In this document: positions 23,774 through 35,449 of the stretch, one piece after another
Numbering within the stretch: position 1 is the stretch's first letter
Layout: each line of letters starts with the position of its first letter
Assembly: GCA_015680685.1 (NCBI GenBank)
Contig: MNCI01023831.1
Coordinates: 145,133 to 209,132, forward strand
DNA: 64,000 nt
From: Gnetum montanum
Taxonomy: Eukaryota; Streptophyta; Gnetopsida; Gnetales; Gnetaceae
Reading direction: 5' to 3'
The notes under the pieces: generated by a model
The model's input: only the letters and a program-made list of their open reading frames with translations
The model's database searches: none
Told to the model about the DNA's origin: nothing
Position numbers and translations under genes: made by a program

Positions 23774-24448
23774 CTCTTGCAGTTTGACCATTCCAGAGTT
23801 AGAATAATTCTTGTGTGCCCATAGGAGGAGTCATAAAGTGAACAGATCTTTATTCGAGCAATTTGTACCTGAGCACACATTTGTATACGACAATAAAGAC
23901 AAACTTTGTGATAAACCTTCCAACATACAAATTAAGCTAAATAGTAATTAATTATTGTTGAATGTTTAAATGCTTTTCTAGTTAATTAATCTCTCTCTCA
24001 ACCCTTGACTCTCCTAGTTAAGTACACTCAATACGACCACTTTGAGCATGTGTGTAACGCTTGGTAACCCAATAACAATTAGCGTTTGGTAATCCCAGCA
24101 GCATTACACTAGTTCAAGATGTGTGCAGCAAGTGGGAATGGATACTGGTGTTAGGAACAATTAGAATGTAGTTAGTGAATAGTTAATGAAAGTTAGTCAC
24201 TTAGTTCTCCATACCTTCCCCTATTAGCAAAAAGACATTAAAAGAATAAAAGCTATAAAAATCATACACCTCAAGCTTCCTTAACCATACAACCATGAAA
24301 ATACAAATAAGTTTGGGAAGACAATGATTGATTAACATTCAGTGTTCCATTAAGGTATGTAAGCACTTAGTCCTTGGAGTTCAACCGGATCACGTGTGAA
24401 ATGCTCGTATTCTTATGGTTGAGTGTAGGGGTGCCTCGCCACTCATCA
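23774..24448 (+). repeat. Truncated 3' LTR of element B
   Basis: Collinear with the 5' LTR from about 18028 on, including AATAAA and the terminal CTCATCA. U3 and the TATA box are missing. Confidence 0.9.
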
Positions 24449-24739
24449 CCTATGTTTCACTTATTTCAAATTTCAACATCCTCTTAATGGATGTAAAAAA
24501 ATATTAGTTTTAGTTTCATAATTTTGTTGTCTACTAGAATTAAACCCATAACTTGGTGCTTCCAAATTAAGAGTTTTCCCACTTGGTTAAACCTTATTCT
24601 TCTTAAAGTTGGAATAACCTAGTTTTTACAATCTTTGATGTGCTAGCCACCTAAGCCACTTATGACATCTTGTTTTTGGATGTCATGGTAAACATCAAAT
24701 ATTCATAACATTCAATATTATGTATAAAGAATACAATAG
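24449..24739. other. Spacer between B and C with SINE-like and LTR-like relics
   Basis: On the minus strand, 24592-24531 has an A-box-like TAACCAAGTGG and a B-box-like GGGTTTAATTC 35-40 bases apart, as in a tRNA-derived SINE head. 24661-24739 resembles the start of the chromovirus LTR at 34766 (TGACATC..), and the similarity resumes on the other side of element C. Confidence 0.35.
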
Positions 24740-25793
24740 TGATGGGACACGATATTGCATGAGCCATGATATCGCGTACGTGATATCGCGGTCGTCACGA
24801 TATTTCATCCCTCGCGATATCGCATACGTGATATTGCGGTCCGCCACCATATCTATAAATTAGAGGTGGAAATCCCCTTATTCCTCATCCTAGGCTAGAA
24901 GTAGGGAAACTTTGGCAAATTGATCACTCCAAAGATAGATTATTCTCCATGTGCCCGTAATAGGAGTCCCCAAGTGAACGAATCTTTATTCGAGTAGCTT
25001 TGTACCTAAACGCAAGTTGTGTATGGCAATAAAGATGAGCTTTGTAGATAAATCTTGCAGTGCATGGAATAGGTTTTCTTACTTGTTATTTATTACATGC
25101 CATTTATTACCTACAATAGCACAGTATGAGTACGACTTGATTACAAGCATCTTAGTGTGACTGCTTGGTAACCCAGTGGCATATCTAGGATCTACGCTTG
25201 GTAATCTTAGTGGTAGTCATGCACTAGGATGTGTACGGTTAGTCAAGGAATCAGTTGCTCATCATGATTAGTCTCTCTCACCCTTGTCTCCTAGAACGTG
25301 GGATAAGTATGACTTGGTTATGAGAATTTAAGGATATGCACGGATAACCAAGGAACGGATGCTTATCACACTTAGGTTAGTTAAGTGCCTCAATATGACC
25401 ATTTTGAGCACTTGCGTTACACATGGGATCCTAGTAATGATTAGCATTTGGTAACCACGGTTGCATAGTTTAGGGTGTGTATGGTAAGTGGGAATGGATG
25501 CTAATGCTAGGTAATTTAAACTTAGTGCATTAGTTAGAGTTAGTCTTAGTTTCTCAACCCTTCCCTCATAGCATAGAATACATAAAAACATAAAAGACCA
25601 TAAAAATCATATACCTCAGACTTGCTTAACCATACACTGTGACACATACAAGTAAGTTTGGGAAGACAAAAAATAATTAACCCTAAGTGTTCCATGGGGC
25701 GTGTAGGCACTTAGTCTACAGAGTTCAATCGGATCGCATGTGAAAACGCTCGTATTCATATGGTTGAGTGTAGGGGTATCTCGCCACTCATCA
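24740..25793 (+). repeat. 5' LTR of element C (1054 bp)
   Basis: TGATGGG..CTCATCA. U3 carries two or three palindromic GATATCGC(G/A)TACGTGATATCGC motifs, TATA box at 24854-24860. U5 contains a diverged duplication: the '..CTTGGTAACC..GGATGTGTACGGTTAGTCAAGGAA' type block occurs twice (about 25140-25350 and 25380-25510). Confidence 0.92.
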
Positions 25794-25794
25794 C

Positions 25795-25812
25795 TAGTGC
25801 TGTTTCTGGGGA
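25795..25812 (+). promoter_or_regulatory. Degenerate primer binding site, tRNA-Asp type
   Basis: TAGTGCTGTTTCTGGGGA differs from TGGCGCCGTTGCCGGGGA at five places, four of them transitions. Confidence 0.5.
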
Positions 25813-25920
25813 CTAAGTGTTTGTACGCCAAATAGAACATAAAGGAAATCACTCAAATCATTGGGAGCCTTAACGAACCTTCAGGTTAATTAATTAAACA
25901 AGAATTTATATAATGGTGAA

Positions 25921-28900
25921 ATAGAACACCGATGGAAATGACTTCTTCTCACAAAAGTAATTCACCACCTAGGACTAACACTAAACATAGTCAGCAACAT
26001 ACAACGCATAACCAAAACTAGCCAAGTCTTAAACAATACAAGATAGTTTATACTCATCCTGATGATTATATTCCAAACTTTACTTTTATCCTCCATCAAG
26101 ACAAATAGTTGAGATGGAGAGATATGCAAGGTAACATCGTGTTACCCCTAGATCGATCAATCCCTAACATGCTCTTCTGTGCCTTGGAACAGATTGGCAT
26201 GCAAGAACTATTTGTTGAATATGTTGCTGAAGATTTTGATATGAGGGATTATTGTCCCACAAACGTGCAACGTATGAGGGACTTAAGATAGGAGAGTCAA
26301 CATACACTACTGAAGGGAAAAGCCTTATCAGAGGTTTTTTAGCAAATGACGTTCCCCCTCCTAACGATGGTGAGGAGGTAAGACATCAGAACCTATGCTC
26401 AATGATCCATACTACTGGTTCTAATCCTCGTGAATGCCAACTATTCACGGAAGGAACAACAACTCATGCTAAGGATGAGCACTTAGATCATTATAATGAT
26501 TGGGGCCGAAAAAGCTAAAGAGAAGGTAGGAAACATTGCCATGGTGATGGCTCCCCTTCTTCTTCTCCTTCATCTCATCACTCACCCTCTTCTTTCACAT
26601 TTGGGCACAGCCATCATGAACATAACAATGAGGGTAAAGGTAAGAAAGATGAGAGACCTTGACGGGAAAGTCAAGAGAAAGGACAAGGGCAAGGACGTAG
26701 GGAGAGTAGGGAATCATGAAGACATCACAGGCATCATGAAAGAGACAATCATGATGAACCCCTACTTGCAACCCAAAGTATGCTTGACATCATAGAGGCT
26801 ATTAGGATTCCAACAAGGCACTTAAAGGATAGTCGAATCAAGTGTTTGGAAATAAATAATATCACATGTTTTGAAGGGGGATACAACGTTGATCCATAGT
26901 ATCATTTACAGGCATTCCACAATGCCTGTGCCTTGCAAAATATAGACAATGAGTGGCAGAAGCTTAAGTTATTCCCAAGGACACTCATCAAAGAAGTAGA
27001 GAGTTGGTACTGGTCCTTAGAACCAGAAACCATCAAAAGGTGGAGTACGATGCTTGAACTCTTCAACGATAAATATCAGACGTACTCCAAAATGTCCAAT
27101 TTGCATAAGCAGATCCAAGGCTGGAAAAAAGGTGCTTATGAACCCTTGGATGCTTCCATGGCCCGCTACTATACATTGCTACATCATTGCCCAAGCCATG
27201 AGTATGCTCAACAGGATCAACTTCACCACATCGTGGACGGGCTAAGGCATGAAACGAGAAGAACCCTTAGGACTTATGCCCAAGGGAGACTATCACAACT
27301 TAGAGCCCAAGAAGTACCATGCTTGTTGGAACAAGTAGCGTAAGAAGAGGGTGAACTATGTAAGAGGAAAAGTGTAGAAGAATACAACTGTGATCCCTCC
27401 CTTTGTAAGAAGGGAGTGAAATTCTGTGATGAGGAGGAAGAGTCACCACTTGAAGAGTTGGTGAACCAAAAAACTTTGTCGATCCAAAAATTAACAACCA
27501 AGGTATTGACCAAGGTGAACCAAATGTGGGATTCCTTAGACTCAAGAATTAAAATAGTCTTGAAAATCGTAGAAGAGTCTAAGGAGGAAGGAAGTAGTGA
27601 CAAAGGTAAGACAAAGTGGAGAAATTCCATCCCTGCACATAACAAGGATAAGGGGAAAATTCCTATCTCCGATGAGGCTGTGGACTCTGACATAAATGAT
27701 GATGGTGGATGTGAGATCTGCCAATATGACCATCCTAAGGGATGTTGCCTAGTTACAGATCTATAGGAGTCTGGGTGTATGATCTAAATCCAAGACTCAA
27801 CCAACAACAAACAACTCGAAGGTTACGTTATCCACAAGGTAATCCAAGGTAGTTCCACCAACCACTAACGTACTATCCAAGTGGAACTCCACCACAGCCC
27901 ATTGGATAGCATCAATAGTGGCAATACCCATAGTCATGGGGGATGCCACTGCTGACACAACAGTATCTTTACCAATAGCCTAGTCCTTATGGTTATTATG
28001 TGTAGCAGCTGGTTTCTCCAGGTGACTTTATGGGTCACACTACTTCCCAACATCACTACCAAGTTTGGGAGTACTTCAGGAGGACTCCTTCTCCTCCAAG
28101 AGGTATCTCACATTCATCCCATCCTCTAACTCCATTCACACCTGTTCCACCTGTAGTTTCCGTACAACCTATTCCAACAATGCAAGGGGAACTCCCTACT
28201 CAACCGCAGCAATGTAATGCTGCGAGAGTTGTAAATATTCAACCTATAAATATTCAACCTGGTGGTGGTTCTGACAACTATACAAAGAAAAGGCCTTTCT
28301 TTAGAACCAGAAGCCCAGATAAACTCTCGCAACAACAAGTGGTTAAGTACATATACATGCCTCAACCACCTAACACTTCAAAGCACCCTTCAGTCCAAAA
28401 GAACTATATGCATACGGTTATGTTGACACATACCATAACCAACTGGATCAAGGTAGGCCACCTTCCCAGGAAACTATCTGACCCTGGTAGCCCCTTAATT
28501 TATTTTCAAATCACTGAAAATGCACCACATCAAGCTCTTCTTGACTCAAGTTCTGGAGTCAATTTAATATCACGAGAAATGTATCAAGCCTGGAGCCTGC
28601 CCCAACTTAAGAAGAGTAACATTCAACTAGAGCTAGCTGACCAGTCCATCACCATTCCCTTAGGATTGGTGGAGGACATCATCACCACTATGTGTTGTTG
28701 GTCATACCCAATCAATTACCTGGTGATTGAAGTTAACAATGAAGGGGGCTTGCCAATTTTAATGGGAAGGCCATGGCTTAGTACAGTAGATGCATACCTA
28801 GGGATCTGTGATCTTTCCTTGCAAATATCTAGGATAAATATTTACGAAAAGATCAAGAAGAAGAAAGTTTCGTGCATCACATACAGTGACACAGAGGGTG

Positions 28901-28980
28901 ATGACATGGAAGAGTGTTCAGCATTGCTTCCATGTGAGCGGTGTGCCAAGAAACACAAATCCAAAGGTGCTTGTATGTAG
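25921..28980 (+). pseudogene. gag: Element C gag-protease
   Basis: Starts as METSSHKSNSPPR-like sequence near 25933. N-terminal gag 25933-26795 has stops; capsid about 26800-27345 (YWSLEPETIKRWSTMLELF, HIVDGLRHETRRTLRTYAQ); C-terminal gag 27416-27766 with an intact knuckle-like motif CEICQYDHPKGCC; then a 316-codon open frame, 28030-28980, covering the Pro-rich linker and the whole protease (LLDSSSGVNLIS, where the Gly of DSG is Ser; PILMGRPWLSTVDA). This last frame is the longest undamaged one in the A-D family. It ends 200 bp before the shared deletion junction. Confidence 0.8.
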
Positions 28981-29261
28981 CAACCACATCAGTAGTAGAC
29001 ACCTCATGGTTAATAGCTACTAGAAAGAGAAAACCCATATGCACGGAATAAATTGAGGAAACTCATGCTAACAATGAAGGCATAGACACCTTAGAATATG
29101 AGTGTCGCCAACTTCCACCCCTCAACCTAAAAACATCAATGGGAAGAAGTTGGACACTTTTATGAAATTCAAATAGATGTTCATTATTTTGAATCTCTCC
29201 CTTTCCATTCATTCATGGGGGAGATGGCCACCTATGCTAACCATTGGAGGTCCTAAGTTCT

Positions 29262-29400
29262 TTTTAGTTTTTGTTTTACATGTTTTTGTTTTACACATTC
29301 TTGTTTTACAAGTTTTTGTTTTACACGTTTTTGTTTAACACATTTTTTTTACATGTTTTTGTTTTACAAATTTCTTTAACTTTTCTTATTTTTGTTTTAC
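29262..29400 (+). repeat. T-rich minisatellite, element C
   Basis: Seven or eight units of about 15 bp (TTTTTGTTTTACAnn), the same repeat as at 11040 and 59803. Confidence 0.8.
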
Positions 29401-31178
29401 AACATCATTATACTTTTCCAAATTTTTTTTGTGTGTGTGCGTGTGATCCACCTTGTAAGTTCATCACCTAATAAGTGTTCTTTACGATGGTATGAACTAC
29501 TTTTCATTGATTGCTAATGTTTGATTTTTATCTTTAAGTTACGATGTTGACACTAAGGTATGTTCTTTTGATATGGTAGATAATGAGTCCACTTCAACCA
29601 TCCACCCACAAAATTCTATGGTTTCTCTTGGCTTGGAAATGTACAATTCCCTTTCTAATAAGAACTTTAATGAATCGGTGACTAGGTACTTCTCAAACTA
29701 AGGAAGGACTCAAGGTTTGAAAAGGGTGTAACTTCAAGGGAACTTGATGCATTTTTGTTGGCCATTCTCTTCAGTGCTTGAATGTTTTCTTCTTGAGTTT
29801 TCTTGTCGTTCCGATGTTACCCAGTTATAAGACAAAAAAAATAAAAAGTCTTTGTATGCTGTGGTTTTCATGCACAAAAACACAAAACACAAAAAGCAAA
29901 AAAAAAAAAGTGAGAATTCAAAGCACACCCCTTAGATGAAATATAACTTGGGCTACAAGCACTGGTTATGGAACCAAAGTTTTCCCTCTAACTAGGGCCC
30001 TTGTCAAATCCCATTCTCTCCTTTGTTTTGTCGAAATGGTGGTGGCTCTTGGAGATGCATTCTTGTTACTCCAGTGGATGGTTTGGCCAAGTGCGTTGAT
30101 GTGAATTCACTGGATGTGGTTGGTTTGAGGCTGGAGTTGGAATGAGATTTACCAAGCCACATTAATCATAAAACACACAAGGGGCTGTATGCCACCTTGT
30201 TCTTGGGATTCCATTCCATCCTCTTCTCTCCACCCTTCTCTCCATTGTTCACCTCATTGCCGATTGTATCATTAGTGTATATTTTAGTACATACATTGTT
30301 TTTTTTTTTTGGTAAATTCTTCTGGTTAAGACTTTAACTCTTATTCCAAAGAACATTCCCAGAGCCTATGGACTCTTTGAATGTGGGTTTGTTAGGGCAT
30401 TAAGGGCATGAGCTTGCTTTGAGGAGGACCCACTGATATTTCTATTTGGTGCACCAGTTAAATTCTTCTCCTTAACATTTTGCAATTAATTTTATTTTGT
30501 TCATTTCCATCTTGACATCTATTTTATCAATGTCCTCATTGTCTCTTTTCTCCATCTTTTTGTTCTTCTTCTTTCTCCATTCTATCACTACCAGAGGTTC
30601 GCGATTAGTCATGGGGGTATGGGGCCCAATTTTTTTGATCTTCTCCTAGCCCCTACACCTTAAATAGTCATCATTTCTACATCTCTAGACCCATAATCAA
30701 CCATACCACAACCCAGCCAATGGACTTACATCGAAGCAAGGTATTACCACATTGAACTTCATCTACCCTTGCTAATACAAGACTGTGTTATGTGTGCAGA
30801 TGGAAATCATGCAATAATGGATCAGATTTGGAAGGAGCACTTGGAATGGAGCAGTATTGTACCAATGCAAGGAGCAAGACTGATGATGTGCTTATGGATG
30901 GACAACGAAAGGAGCAATCTGGGCATTGGCAGCAGCAAAACTTCTTCTCTCTTCTTCTTTCCTCTTCTCTCTCCTCTCTTCTCTCAAGCTGCCAAATGAG
31001 GCCCGATGTCAATGTAATAAGGTGTTCACCTTTGTTGTCATGAACACCAATTGTTGTGTCTTCTAATGATGATATGGTCACATGTCATCCCATTAGTTCC
31101 ATTCCCTCAATAATCCCATACCTACCTGATATTATTGTAATGAACTCGAGGACAAGTTTTCATTTAGTCATGGGGGTA
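29401..31178 (+). other. 3' untranslated region of element C, ending in the polypurine tract
   Basis: No long frame except 30769-30999, which contains CADGNHAIMDQIW, conserved in A and D, after a TGTGTGCAG that looks like a splice acceptor. The tract ATGGGGGTA (31170-31178) directly precedes the 3' LTR. Confidence 0.65.
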
Positions 31179-32204
31179 TGATGGGATGCAATATCGCATG
31201 CGCCGTGATATTGCATCTTCCCCTATGATATCGCGTACGTGATATCACAGTCCACTTCCATATCTATAAATAAGAGGTGGCACCCCCCATATTCCTCATC
31301 CTAGGCTAGAAGTAGGAAAACTCTGGCAGATTGATCACTCCAGAGATAGATTATTATCCATGTGCCCGCAGTAGGAGTCCCCAAGTGAATGGCTCTTTAT
31401 TTGAGTATCTTTGTACCTAAACGCAAGTTGTGTATGACAATAAAGATGAGCTTTGTGGATAATCCTTACAGTGCATGGAATAGGTTTTCTTACCTATTAT
31501 TTATTACATGTCATTTATTACCTACAGTAGTGTGGTATGAGTACGACTTGATTATGAGCATCTTAGTGTGACTGCTTGGTAACCCAATGGCATATCTAGG
31601 ATCTATGCTTGGTAATCTTAGTGGTAGTCATGCACCAGGATGTGTACGGTTAGTCAAGGTATCGGTTGCTCATCGCGATTAATCTCTCTCACCCTTGTCT
31701 CCTAGAACGCAGGATAAGTACGACTTGGTTACAAGCATTTAAGGATGTGTACGGATAACCAAGGAACAGATGCTTATCACGCTTAGGTTAGTTAAGTGCC
31801 TTAGTATGACCACTTCGAGCACGTGCGTTACGCATGGGATCCTAGTAACGATTAGCATTTGGTAACCACAGTTGCATAGTTTAGGGTGTGTACGGTAAGT
31901 GGGAACAGATGCTGACGCTAGGTAATTTAGACTTAGTGCATTAGTTAGAGTTATTCTTAGTTTCTCAACCCTTCCCTCATAGCATAGAAGACATAAAAAC
32001 ATAAAAGACCATAAAAATCATATACCTCAGACTTTCTTAACCATACACCATGACACATACAAGTAACTCTAGGAAGACAACGAATAATTAACCCTAAGTG
32101 TTCCATGGGGCGTGTAGGCATTTAGTCTACAGAGTTTAACCATATCGCGCATGAAAACGCTCGTATTCATATGGTTGAGTGTAGGGGTATCTCGCCACTC
32201 ATCA
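31179..32204 (+). repeat. 3' LTR of element C (1026 bp)
   Basis: TGATGGG..CTCATCA, TATA box at 31265-31272. By hand count about 13 of the last 150 positions differ from the 5' LTR, so the insertion is old but younger-looking than D. Confidence 0.92.
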
Positions 32205-34765
32205 AATAGGAAAATTGCCAAAGCAAATGAATAGAGTGCTTTATTAATGTGGAAAATTATACCCAGCTCATGCTCTAAGGGTTCCTTGGGGTTATCTTCC
32301 TTTGACATCTATCCCTTAGAGGCAATCTTGCACTACTACTATGGTTAGGCTTGTAATTGGCTAGAAGGAATGACTAGTCATCTTCTTATCCTACTTTACT
32401 AAACACTTGTTTCTTACCATTCTTGTCTTTGCAACTCTATACTAGCATGATCTCTAATTTCCAGGTATAAATACCTTAGGTCAAATCCCCAAAGGTCACC
32501 TCAAGAGATATGTCCATTATTACAATGTGTCTTTCAAATTTAATTATAAGTTGCCCCTTCAAGTCTTATTACATCATTGTTACAAAGTAACACCATCTTT
32601 ATTATGGAATGACACCATTTAGGAATGGGGACATGAAACCACTTATCAATGACTTAAAACTAGGAATGGTCCTTTTTATGCCTAAGGGCTTGTTAATATT
32701 TCACTTTTAATTTGAAATTACAAACATGTTATTATTGCTAGAGGATTATGATTTTTTAGAGGCTAAAGGACTAGCCTAGGAAAAATCAAAATAAGGGACA
32801 GAGTAGAATCTCATGTTATTTAAGAAAATTCCAATATGGATTCATATCCCTAGTTTTTTCATTATTTTTTAAAAGAAATGCTTCCTTCTAGTTTTGCAAA
32901 ATTGATTTGACTAAAGAATGTCATAACAAAGCAATCTTACACGATTTTTCCTACATTTTATATTTACACAAGCTTAAATGTCACTAAAAAGGTTAAGATT
33001 ATTTACTTCAAATACAAATGAAAAACCTTAAAGCTAAAGATAGAATACAAAACTATCCGCATACCCTACAACATTTGTGAATTAAAGGAACACCAAGAAT
33101 ATTTAATGAAATGTCTCTTTTTTATGGAAGATCTAAGAATACATTTAAATGAAGAATGATTTGAACTCCAAGGTTACATATGAGATTACTTTAAAGAATA
33201 TTTATTCATAAAAAATGCAATAAGTTCTAAAATATGTAATTATCATCACATTTTTACATAAAGAAAGTGAAAGATATGTAGAGAGCTACTACCTTTCCAA
33301 AAATTCATATTTTTTATGGTATCTTATTCTTCAAGATCTTTCTATTAACACTCATCTTAAATATATGAGAATTTTTTCTCCCCAATGTCCTCTTTATGAA
33401 ACTGAAAACTCTTTTTCTCATATATTTTTGAGTATCCTATTGCACAACATGCTTGGAAATGGATATTTAGAATTTTTAACAACTTTTAATCAAACATTAA
33501 CAAAATCATTTTTGGTAATCAACCTATTTTGTCTACTTTCTTTCTTTGTATTTTGAAATGTCTTTGAGTACGTGCTCTCTTCTCTATTTGAAAGCTTCAG
33601 TGTGTAGTTATTTTTAGTAGCAAGAGCATAACTATGACCTCTCTTTAAGAGTTAAATATCAAATTCTTAAAGATGTCATCTTTTAGGTATAGTTTCAAGT
33701 AAAAAAAGCTTCCAATAAAAGTCAAATAATTAATTTATTTTCTATAGTATCGATTTTTTATTTTTTAAAGAGTTAAGGATGGGAAGAATTCAACCTTTTT
33801 TTGCAATTTATTCATTATTTTTTATTAATGTGCTATTTTTTCTTTAGAGAGAATTTTGTCCTTCTCTTTACAAGAAATACTTTCCAACAATTAAAAACTT
33901 GCAAGGAAGCTTTTGAATAAGGATAAGGCTTTGATCTTTTTCCTACCCCATAGGGGAGGGTTTTAAGGGTTGGTTGTAAGGATGAAAACTTGAAAAGACA
34001 TCCCTAAAACCATTGGGCTTTTTCTTTAGAGTCTCTCTTCACGTTATGGGTTCAATTCCAGAGGGTAATACTAAGTTATAAAGTTCTATTTGGACTATAT
34101 ATCTTAGAGGTAAATATTATTAAAATTATTTTGGATTTCAATATTTCCCTAATTTGGTGTGTTTAGAATTTTTTAAATATTATTGTTTTCTTTTTGAGAT
34201 TTGACATCCTCCACCCATTTCCAACACCATCATGCCCACACCCCCACCCCTTGAATTTTATATTTACATTAAGAAACATTAGCATATTTAGGAGGGGTGT
34301 TGAAACCTAAAAGAATTACTATAAGTATACCCTAATAAACATAGCCAAAATGATAATTTAGAATAATTAGAGAGCAATATAATGATGCTTCAAGTGTAAC
34401 TCAATTGACAACCTCTCATCTAACAAAATAAAAAGCTAACTACTCGAACCATATATCATTAGCAACACTATTATTTTTAACATAATATAATATTTAAACC
34501 TTGAAAAACTAACCTAGATATCATAATATAACATTTAGAAAGTAAATGTTAGTGTAGTCAAGAGAGACCATATCAATGATCCATCATTGACATGATCCAA
34601 GTCACATCAAAAATCTATTACTGACATCATCTAAGAATGTGCCTATATATAGTATTTTGAATTACAAGATATACACATCAATTTTTTAGTCTCTTACCAA
34701 AATTCTTGAAGTTTAATTTTGTAAACTTGGTTGTTCTTAATGAGTAGATGTAGTGTATGTGTTAT
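32205..34765. other. AT-rich spacer with LTR-like and LINE relics
   Basis: 32210-32610 resembles, at low identity, the chromovirus LTR at 34766-35271 (GGTTATCTTC, ATGGTTAGGCT, CATAGGTCAAA-like blocks). 33240-33560 is an L1-like relic. 34048-34059 is a B-box-like SINE trace. Nothing else is recognised. Confidence 0.45.
33240..33560 (+). pseudogene. L1-type LINE ORF2 C-terminal relic
   Basis: One frame reads FSPQCPLYETENSFSHIFLS and, after a frame change, YPIAQHAWKWIFRIFNNF. This is the zinc-binding tail of plant L1 ORF2 (CPLC..ETxxHxFxxCPxAxxxW). One Cys has become Tyr in each pair. No RT or endonuclease is seen upstream. Confidence 0.6.
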
Positions 34766-35271
34766 TGTGACATCCCATTTCTCAATGTTGTAAAAACACG
34801 ATCGTTCATCACTTAATTCATTTCATTCATAAGTAACATAATGAAAATATCATTAAATACTTTGATAAATGAATTACTAGTAAATAAATAACTGATACAT
34901 GGAATAGGAAGGAAGAATAGAAAAACATTTTATAAGAGAGAGTACTATAATGCCCCTCTAGGTTATCTTCTCATGCCACTTAAGCCTTAGAGGTAATATG
35001 GTCTTGCCACCACGGTTAGGCTATCCAACCAAAGGGGTGATCAATCCCTTCCTGTCTTACTTCATCTGGCTCTTGTCACTTGCCATTCTAGGCTTTCCAA
35101 CTCCATGCCCAACACAACCTCTAAACCTAGCCTTAAATAACATAGGTCAAACCCATTTCTAAGGGACACATGAATAAACGTAACTCCTCATAATGAGTCA
35201 CCCCTTAATTTGAAGGTTAATTACATTTTTACAATACATTTCTACCCTTGACAAGGGATAGGATGTTACAA
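34766..35271 (-). repeat. 3' LTR of the chromovirus (506 bp)
   Basis: Ends TGTGACATCC and GGATGTTACA are near-perfect inverse complements (9 of 10). On the minus strand a TATTTAAGG TATA-like box sits mid-LTR. Confidence 0.75.
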
Positions 35272-35287
35272 TCTACCCTTCTTAAGC
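35272..35287 (-). promoter_or_regulatory. Polypurine tract of the chromovirus
   Basis: On the minus strand CTTAAGAAGGGTAGAT immediately precedes the LTR, the usual plus-strand primer position. Confidence 0.65.
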
Positions 35288-35449
35288 ATCTAGCTCATCC
35301 TCGAGTGCTTTCTCTATATCCAGCTACTCAGTTATTGCTCCTTCCTTATGCTCCTCAACTTTAGCTTCTTTATTATCCTCATTATCATCTATACAAACAA
35401 AAGACTAGAAATTATAAAATATAATTTATTACATCAATAATAAATATAA

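Larger units (their letters stand above)
17889..24448 (+). mobile_element. Element B: Athila-like Ty3/gypsy copy with internal deletion
   Basis: Flanked by a perfect 5-bp target-site duplication, CCTAT (17884-17888 and 24449-24453). Terminal TGATGAG and CTCATCA are exact inverse complements. Contents: complete 5' LTR, primer binding site, gag, protease, RT, start of RNase H, then a deletion joining pol at about 23751 directly to the R region of the 3' LTR. The deletion removed integrase, the 3' untranslated region and the start of the 3' LTR. Coding regions carry many stops. Confidence 0.92.
24740..32204 (+). mobile_element. Element C: complete non-autonomous gag-protease retrotransposon
   Basis: Perfect target-site duplication AATAG (24735-24739 and 32205-32209). 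Both LTRs are complete (1054 and 1026 bp), so the copy is structurally whole, yet it lacks RT, RNase H and integrase. The protease region passes at about 29178 into the 3' untranslated region at the same point as in A. LTRs are about 230 bp longer than in B and D because of an internal duplication. Confidence 0.93.

Noticed and set aside
30769-30999. A separate small gene with CADGNH
   Set aside because: It lies inside the untranslated region of element C and the ends of the frame are not conserved in A or D; kept only as a finding.
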